From Solicoccozyma terricola (taxonomy: Eukaryota > Basidiomycota > Tremellomycetes > Filobasidiales > Piskurozymaceae), in the NCBI GenBank assembly GCA_001600875.1, contig BCLD01000009.1:642127-706126 (forward strand): DNA of 64,000 nt, in the 5' to 3' direction. Made by a program: the position numbers and the translations under genes. Of the stretch, positions 56,918 through 64,000 are shown piece after piece (within the stretch, counting starts at the first letter, position 1; the number at the start of each line of letters is the position of its first letter). Under the pieces are notes generated by a model, which was given only the letters and a program-made list of their open reading frames with translations, did no database searches and was not told the origin of the DNA.

Positions 56918-59877
56918 TCAGGCACTCTTCACAGCCATCAACCCATCGACACCCTCCTTCTTGTCCTTTGTCACAGTCGGTTCCAGCTCGGAAACAGGGA
57001 CTATACCTTCTTCGATTACATGCTGTAATGGACCCTGGAAAGTTCTGCGAGCGAAGATGAACCAAGTGCCGAAGCTTCCAATCAGGATGATTCCTACGGC
57101 CTGTTGAGATGTGTGGAGTGTCAGTTTAGGTAGGGACGTACGCGGTCGACCTGCTGGGACACTCACGACCGAGGTGTAATTGAACGTCTCCTTGTTTACT
57201 GGGTAAAGTTCAGGTAGGCAGAATATGATGGTAATGAACGCTACCCAAGAACAGGCGACAAAGCTGGAATGATTTGATAAAGTCAGATTATCAAGCTGCT
57301 GGGATCCCGACAATGCAGCTGGCTTACGCCACGGGCCTGGTATGCGAGTAGCGACATCTGTCAGTGGTCGTCCAAATCAACAAACTATTGCGCCACTCAC
57401 CTCGAAGCACGACCCAGATCGAATGGACCCTTCTGGAATTGCTGGTGGTAGATGAGACCAAGCAAAACAGGTGTAGCGTATGAGATATCTGCAAACCCAC
57501 AGCGGTTCTAATGTTAGAACGTTGCTTTCCTACCGCCGCCGCCGCCGCCGCCGCCACCACCAAGTTGATACCCACACAAACCGATGGTCGCGATACTAGT
57601 CGCAGCGGAGAAAGCCACCGCACTACCTAGGGAAGGAAGGGCCAAGCAGAATGCAAGGAAGGCGGCGAGCCAGATCGCAAAGATTGGCGATTTGTGAGTT
57701 TTGTCGACGCGGGAAAATAATCTAGGAAGACCACCATCCCTTGCAAAGGCGTACATCACTGCAGAAGGACTCGTTGTCAGCATTTCTTCAGGCTGGTATC
57801 CCATCGCACGCCACGGCACGCACTTCGACTGTTGGAGGTGATCGAGAACAGACCACAGTGCCAGACGCAGACCATAATGAGGACCACTGCAGAATTCGTC
57901 ACGATTATTTAGCGGGGTGCCTTCAACGTGTTACGGCACTATAGACTCACTCAAAGCCTTTGCGCCAGGGATGCCGAAGATGTCGATCAGGATCTGCAGC
58001 ACTGGTTGACCGTATGTGGATGTAACTGTAGTGGCAAAGTCCTGGATGGAGAACAATAGCGCCAAGATCAAGAAGAAGCTGTAGGTGGAGGATCAGAAGA
58101 TTGCATGCAGAACAACGTCTTAAGAAAAACCAACGGTGAACCCACCCGAACACTGATGATATGCCAACAGACATCAGAATTCCTATCGGTGCGGATCGTG
58201 CAGCGTCATGTGTTTCCTCGGCTAAATGAGCAGACGCGTCGAAGCCGGTGATGGTATATCTATATTGAATGAAAGAGGCAAAGGTTAGACCAAAACCACG
58301 TCAAGCATCGTTTTTCTCATTGAACTGACTGGGCCATGAGGATACCTAGCGTGGACATAGGTAGGATATCAGCAACCCCCCCATCGCCGCGAATGGAAGA
58401 GAAAACAAAGCTTACCGATGCATGCAACATAGGCAGGACTAGCGACTGTACTCCATCCGACTCCGTCAACACCAGTAGCGTCGTTAAACTGCCCTCCCTC
58501 ATCGGATCAGTCGTCTGCGAATCTAATTCCAACCACTGGAAAATCCAAAACCCCAACTCACAGTAGTGAATACAAATTTTGCACTTTGGTGAGTTGGAGC
58601 GGCTGCCAAGACAGCTACGGCGAGACTGAAGACACCCAAAGAATGCAAAACGATCGAAGTGGCGTTGAGTACTCCTAATAGCTTTACACCAAAGGTGTTG
58701 ACGGTAGCGTGACTGAGTAGGATAGCGGCGTATATTCCGATCGTCTTGGGTGGGGTAGGCACGTAGCTGGTGAGAGAAAATGGTAGAAAGTGAAAAGGAA
58801 AAGGAGAGGAGAAGGCCGTTTTGATCAATATAACACCCCATCTTATTCAATCTTTGAATTCTTTCTTCCGCCGCTCGCTGCTCACCCGTCAATCGAGAGC
58901 GTGGTGCTTATCAACCCTGCAAGGCCAAAGTCGATACCAGTTGTGACCGCCACCTGCCCCAAGAAGCTGCGTAGAAGAAGAGCACGTCAGTTTACCAGGG
59001 AACAAAGCCAAGAATCGACGTTGTCTGATAGTGTAATCGGGGAACGGAGAGCGTGGGCAGGTACAGAAGAACACTAACTTGAACCATCCAGCTGTTGTCA
59101 CACGACAAATCCATGATCCAGGAAACCAGGTCAGTTGCTATTCGGTTGCCACCGTTGAAATCCGGATTCGACACTCACTTATCCACGCCCAGAAAGCTGA
59201 ATGTTTTCTCGGTGCTAGCACAGCTGCCCACTGCGATGGAGGGGTTGATTGTCAGAATGTTGGGCTTGGTTTCGATGTTCTTAAAGCCGAAAATTCATAG
59301 CAGTGAACTCACATAATAGGGCCCACCTGATGTTGGGACAGCCGAACATATTTCAGCCATAGATAGGGCGACGAAGAACGCTATGATAAAGTCCAGGCGT
59401 TCCATTGAATTTTAGCTTCACTGTCATATCAACCGCCTAAGAGAGAGAGAGAGAGGGGGGGGGGGGGCGGATGTTCCTTTGGTAGAAACTCACTGAAGAA
59501 GGAAACGACGATCCATCCGCTCGTCATTACTGCTGGACCACCGGTAGTTAGACCATATTCGAACAAGGTCGTGATACCTGTCACGACGCTGGTAGAAGGT
59601 TTTGGAAGGATCAGTGGCGTTCTCGCCATATGAGCCACGAGAGACACAGAGAGTCATTAACGGACCTGATGATGGAGAAGGCAACACCGAAATTCTAAAG
59701 ACGAGAGAACAAGAAACATGAACTTTATTCCCCCCATGTTTCATCATCAGACCACAAGACGATAAGAGACAAACGACAAACCTGTAAAAGACCCCATGAT
59801 CGTTGTAATTCCTGCTTGTAACCCAATTCTGCGAGTCTCTTTTCATCCGCAGCGTCGACTGTTCTGACTGTTGACAT
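56918..59877 (-). CDS. APC-family amino acid / GABA-type permease
   Basis: Twelve-helix transporter of the fungal amino acid-choline type, expected in the plasma or vacuolar membrane. Start at 59877 (MSTVRTVDAADEKRLAELGY), then QRSWGLLQ, NFGVAFSIISVVTGITTLFE, YGLTTGGPAVMTSGWIVVSF, ALSMAEICSAVPTSGGPYY, LGQVAVTTGIDFGLAGLIST, IYAAILLSHATVNTFGVKLL, the family signature TGFDASAHLAEETHDAA, MYAFARDGGLPRLFSRV, SPIFAIWLAAFLAFCLAL and ISYATPVLLGLIYHQQFQKG. The tail after the last helix (VGIILIGSFGTWFIFARR) is hydrophilic, ending DGLMAVKSA. More than ten exons; one intron begins with a GGC repeat right after its donor. Substrate cannot be told from the sequence; Uga4-like and choline permeases share these motifs. 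Confidence 0.88.
57533..57558 (-). repeat. GGC-triplet repeat at the start of a permease intron
   Basis: On the minus strand the intron opens GTGGTGGCGGC and continues with about eight GGC triplets. If retained it would encode poly-Gly in frame. Confidence 0.6.
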
Positions 59878-60297
59878 GACTGATTGACTGACTGACTTGA
59901 CTGGTACGTTTAGTTGACAGGGAAAGGCTTAGAGACCTTGGCTGGACAATTGACAAGACATGGTTACATCTGTATATCACGCTCCTCCGGGCTCGGGGAC
60001 TGGGGATCGACCATGCGATATCGTCATCGGGGCACTTGGTAGTCACCATCCAATCGATGTGCATGTCCCGCTCCATCAATAGGGTGCGGCGTGCTCCACC
60101 ACCTGACGGTAGATTACCCAGTCCCAGTGGAGTTGGGTGCCTGTTGCACGATAACGGATAGCAAAATAGCAACAAATAGCTAGCTACGCGTCGGATCAGC
60201 GGGAATCCACAGCGGGAAGTCGAGATCTACAACGCGTCATAGGGCATATATACCCGTCGTGTATAGCCGGAAATGATTAGCCGTTGGGTATACCCGC
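59878..60297. promoter_or_regulatory. Intergenic region upstream of the permease
   Basis: 420 bases. Near the permease start it contains a run of TGACT units on the + strand (59876-59900; AGTCA on the coding strand, which resembles AP-1/Gcn4-type half-sites), which could be regulatory for an amino acid permease. The match is weak evidence. Confidence 0.35.
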
Positions 60298-62244
60298 TCA
60301 GAGATCTAGATCCTCATCATTCCCGATACCAGCGACCTCAGCGAGGTTGACGCTGGAACACCCACCTAATATCAGCTCTCTCACGAAGTTGTGTATAATG
60401 TTCCTACCACTCACTAGCCCTTCTTTCGCTTTTTGGGCGGACCAACAACCCTTCCGACGACGGCGACACCATGAGCTGGAGGATTGCTCCAAGGTGATCG
60501 ACAATAAACGCAAGTAACCTGTTGACCTTTATTGATCTGCAGCAGGGGGGATACAAGTCAGTGGTCGTATGGTGGTGACGAGGGACCGTCATCATACTCA
60601 CCGCTGTCGCTTTCCACATTTCGAAACACTGAGTATGCATAGCTGATCGACCACACGCCATCAGCATTTCTCTACACCTCCCTCCCTTATACTGTACCGC
60701 ATTGTTGATTCAACTCACCCTTCCCACATCCACCAACACCTAAATCATACGTCAAAGCGTTCTTTCCTTTCCCATCAACTTCCATCCCATCATAACAAAC
60801 CGCACAATCATCTCCTTCATCTGGTAATCTCGGCTCGGGTCCAGCTACAAGGAGGTCATTGACTTGATCGTCAGACGCATTGGGGTTGATGATCTTGTGA
60901 TATGCGGTGCGAACTGCGATGGGAGCGATGGTTGTTTGGTCGGTTGGGTTAGGAGGAGCTTCAGCGAAGATTTGAGAGAGTTGAGCTTGCTGTGAGGGAT
61001 CGGGTGTGTGGGAGATTTTGAGAGTTAGATATGGACGGAGAGTAGCGAGTGGCGACGTCGACGTACAGTGAAAGTCTTTTGAAACCAAAGTCTCTGTTTC
61101 ATATCCACTTGGAGGACTTTCAAGCTGTGATGATAACACACGTTGATTAGGGTGGGGGAGATTACAGAAAGTGGAAAAAAAAAGGAACCCAAAAATGAAA
61201 CCTACTAGACGAAGAGCATATGCTTGCAGATATTTCGTCTGATAGCACAGTCCATACTGTCACCCCCGGGTTTAGCGTATCGTCAGTTCTCGTCCCCCAC
61301 ACCAGCAACAAGAATGGGGCGAGAGCAGATCAACAATTACCATGAGCACTTTGAAGTCGAGCTGACCTTCACGGTCTGATCAGTGGAAGAGACGGGATGT
61401 TAGTGCTGTTTTAACGTCATGCGTCAGTTTTAACCAAGATTGTAATCTCACGTAGATGTTTCCTGTCGTACCCAACTAATCAATCGGTTCAGAATATTAG
61501 CATCCTTTGTATCAGTCGATTGAACTTTGCGAGATGCTCACAACAGAGAAAGTCTCCTCCAGATCATTACCATTACGAGTACGATCGACCATGAACTGTA
61601 TATGAAAGATTGGCATTAGTTTCACACACACATCTCAGAACGACTCCACTTCAACTCACCATCCTCTGCTTCACGACTCTCTCAGCTATATAAACAGCTC
61701 AAGATGTTCACCCATCAGAGTCCCACTGCGAAGAATAAACCATCAATCACTTACCTCTATCCATAACTGCAACCGGACAATATAAGCGCATTCCATTCTC
61801 ATCGACAAGGTCTGGCATCTCATATTTCTTCTCCTTGGGCGGTTTGGGAACGTTTGGCACCCTTGTAGGTAGAACTCTCTTCGGCCTGGGTTCCTTGGTA
61901 CTGGTTGATGCAGCTGGTTTCGGTTTCTTGGATTTCGAACCTTTCTTGATGATCGGATCAACAATCGTTACTTCGTCATCATCTTCATCATCATCTACAT
62001 TAATCACCGCCTCAACCCTCTTCGCCTTTCCCTTCCCTTTAATAGCTTTCTCATGAATAAAACCGATCTCTTCTCCGCTATTATCATATACCTTGGTCTT
62101 CTTCACTCGTTTGGTTTTCGACTTGATCACAACCACATCCTCCTCGGATGAATCATATTCGGCGTATCGCTTGTTATTCGAGTCGGATGTTGAGGGTCTG
62201 GAATCACGGACTTCACGACGTGGGTTACGACGTGGTTCACTCAT
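60298..62244 (-). CDS. SWIM zinc-finger and RING-finger protein, putative E3 ubiquitin ligase
   Basis: Start at 62244 (MSEPRRNPRREVRDSRPSTS); an in-frame ATG also exists at 62535. The N-terminal 160 residues are disordered and basic/acidic. After splicing several short exons the middle reads VMDRGKAERVVKQRM, FMVDRTRNGNDLEETFSV, VGTTGNIY, KCSCMDC and ICKHMLFVYLKVLQV, a SWIM zinc finger (CxC ... CxH). The RING finger follows: CAVCYDGMEVDGKGKNALTY, CGKAMHTQCFEMWKATA and VTCVYCRSPW, i.e. C-x2-C, C, H-x2-C and C-x2-C ligands. The end YVNLAEVAGIGNDEDLDL was chosen because it restores a family-like C-terminus. Role in ubiquitin transfer is inferred from the RING. Confidence 0.82.
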
Positions 62245-63433
62245 GGGTAGTGGAAGGACGTGGAGTTGGAATAAGAGGTATGTGTGATTTGATGGATGGG
62301 GGGCAGATTGTGGTCTGTGTGCTAGGTAGAATATGTTGATGTTCCAAGTGATGTAACTGTTGATCCGGGTGGCTGAGCGGTAGTCACCGTCGTATCTACT
62401 AGCGCGACCGGGAACCGAAATCGCCGCTTGCATCTGGTGAACATCCTCATCCAGCTCAGTCTCTCGCCTTGATTTTCCCAGAGCTGGGGAGAAAGGCAGT
62501 GGACGGGACAGTTGCACTAGGTCTATATGTTCCATCTAAAAAATGTACCATGTCTGAACTTTGAAAAGCAGCTATCAGAAACCCCGTCGATATCACTCAA
62601 TCAATCACCATATCCCTGAAAGACATCTGATGCAGACATTCCGAAAGCAACCTCACACCTACACCACAGCAACGCCTATTGGAATAGACAAGCTCGTTCG
62701 TGATGGTATAATAAATATCATGAAGGTGTTTATTAAATCATTACAACAACACCCAAGAGAGAATCACTGCCTTTTCATATGCACCAGAGTGCAAGACCCA
62801 TGGGACATAATGTTCCAGTAACCTGTTGTGTGACACGGTTGTATGAGTGATGCGGTAGGGGGTTTATTGTGAATGACGACCCATGGAACTTAAGTTGTCG
62901 TATGGAAGGTTTGAGGTCGGTTGTTGACGTGATGATGATATGTTGAAAACGACAAGTACAATCAACCCAGAGGAAAAAAAAAAGACGAATGGGTCGTTGG
63001 AAGGATGAGGAAAGTCGAGCGTGGGGCGGATATTGGATGGAGATCCTCATCGTCCTGTAACGTGTTTTCTGAGAAGAAAATACCCAAGTAGGATAGTTAG
63101 CATTTTTTTCCTTGAATGTACGATTAGGGCGAATGAGCATGCCATTCGGACCGATCCTTCTACGTCTGAGGACGGGTTTTGCGATGCTAGACTCTTATCA
63201 TACCCAATCCTTACATCAACGGGGATGTGAAAGATCGAGCGCGGATTGAACGCACATCCCGAATAAAATAGTCCGTCATTCTCTTTCTGTCGCTCATCGC
63301 CAGCGTGGGTCGTCCCAAACCTCAACCCGCCACCATCCCCAGTCCCGGACTTCCGCCCCGCCGCCCTCACTCACACCCCACCCACCGCAGAAAAGCCAAA
63401 GAAGAAAAGGAAAAAAAAAACCCCCCCCTCGAC
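62245..63433. other. Long intergenic region
   Basis: About 1.19 kb between the SWIM/RING start and the PAM18 stop. It includes in-frame upstream sequence of the SWIM/RING gene (to ATG 62535) and an A8C8-type homopolymer pair near 63411-63428. No coding or RNA gene could be supported. Confidence 0.45.
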
Positions 63434-63915
63434 TCACTCCAACAACGCCTTTGCCTCATTAACCTTCCCAGCCAAATACGGCGCTCCACCTCTATCAGGA
63501 TGATTAGCGAGCATGAGTCTTCGATGTGCATCTTTGAGACGGGATTGAGTGATTGGGTCTCTGGTGAGGTGAGTACGGGGAAGTTTGGGTTGTGGGAAAG
63601 GAGGCGAAAATAGGATGAGATGGATAACAAGGATGAAAAGGATGGGGAAAGGAAAGTGGATCAGACGGAGGATTAGAACAATAAACCCCGTGGATGTGAG
63701 TTACTATAACTAGTATCAATTATGCAATACCTCCACTCACTTCAATCCTAATATCTTCTGCGCCTCTGATCTATCCATCTTACTCTGAAACCCGCCTTTC
63801 ACAAACTTGTCGGCACCACTCAGCAAACCCGCTCTTGATCTGTATGCTTGCCATGCGACGCGGGACGCGAGACCGGCGCCGAGGAGACCGAGTCCTACTG
63901 TGATTGCTGATGCCA
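63434..63915 (-). CDS. PAM18: Pam18/Tim14, J-protein of the mitochondrial import motor
   Basis: Inner-membrane J-protein that stimulates mtHsp70 in the presequence translocase motor. Exon 1 63915-63741, exon 2 63560-63434, stop TGA at 63436-63434. About 100 residues: an N-terminal transmembrane helix ([20 protein letters not shown]), the segment [20 protein letters not shown], and a J domain with the HPD tripeptide ([20 protein letters not shown]) ending NEAKALLE. Size and layout match the family. Confidence 0.93.
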
Positions 63916-64000
63916 TGGTCGGATGATGGGATGGGGGTTGGATGGTGTATTGAAGTGAGTGGGATGGGTGTGGTGGTTTGAGGACGGAAGAGGTGGCGAC
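63916..64000. other. Upstream flank of PAM18 at the window edge
   Basis: 85 bases to the end of the window, upstream of the PAM18 ATG and therefore its leader or promoter. No feature recognised. Confidence 0.3.

Noticed and set aside
62355..62430. tRNA-like segment with an A-box-like TGGCTGAGCGGT
   Set aside because: No matching B box (GGTTCRANTCC) or foldable T-arm follows on either strand, so it is not called a tRNA.
62245..62535. Upstream ATG (62535) as the start of the SWIM/RING gene
   Set aside because: In frame, but the added segment looks like untranslated sequence and the start at 62244 gives a typical disordered basic N-terminus; kept only as an alternative.

Overview
The window is nuclear DNA of an intron-rich fungus, most likely a basidiomycete yeast of the Tremellomycetes (relatives of Cryptococcus/Kwoniella). 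Evidence: most genes are broken by several short introns with GTGAGT-type donors and AG acceptors, genes are tightly packed on both strands, coding DNA is of roughly balanced base composition, and the protein set is a fungal housekeeping one (fused HisH-HisF, fungal APC permease, DUF3684, Ldb17/SPIN90, POL4-type polymerase). No transposon ORF, virus, CRISPR array, rRNA or convincing tRNA was seen. The species call is inference.

Layout, left to right: 3' part of a DUF3684 giant protein (+, 1-5441); acetyl-CoA synthetase (+, 6154-9567); retromer VPS26 (-, ~10094-12040); fused molybdenum cofactor enzyme MoaA-MoaC (+, 12272-15410); ribose-phosphate pyrophosphokinase (+, 16071-17996) converging on histidine gene HIS7 (-, 18259-20255); DNA polymerase X POL4 (-, 20400-23990); an F-box/WD40 protein (+, 24207-27219); a tail-anchored small protein (-, 27388-27897); two disordered, unrecognised proteins (+, 28718-30246 and 31479-33100); Ldb17/SPIN90 (-, 33330-36150); an LRR protein (-, 36585-38725); RPS30 (-, 39235-40185); mitochondrial bL28m (+, 40819-41387); an unrecognised large protein (-, 41784-44949); cohesin SCC3 (+, 45281-50701); ARP6 (-, 50921-53040); an unrecognised one-TM protein (-, 53714-54823); RPL31 (+, 55215-56501); an APC amino acid/GABA-type permease (-, 56918-59877); a SWIM/RING putative E3 ligase (-, 60298-62244); and PAM18/TIM14 (-, 63434-63915).

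There is no operon or dedicated gene cluster. The only pathway adjacency is PRPP synthase next to HIS7, whose pathway starts from PRPP. Gene models were built by hand by joining exons on canonical splice sites and family conservation; exon edges quoted are my reading and small errors are possible.

The most interesting signals are at the RNA level. (1) The PRPP synthase reading frame can be closed with canonical splice sites only if a single-nucleotide exon at 17157 is used. (2) The first intron base pairs after the MoaA domain read Gly-Gly-stop, so retention versus splicing would toggle between free MoaA with its essential GG tail and a MoaA-MoaC fusion, as in mammalian MOCS1. (3) Two unusually long introns in neighbouring genes (ACS1 and VPS26) carry the same family of short repeats in the same sense orientation. 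(4) ACS1 has an in-frame upstream ATG giving a presequence-like extension. (5) A 28-bp perfect palindrome lies upstream of ACS1.
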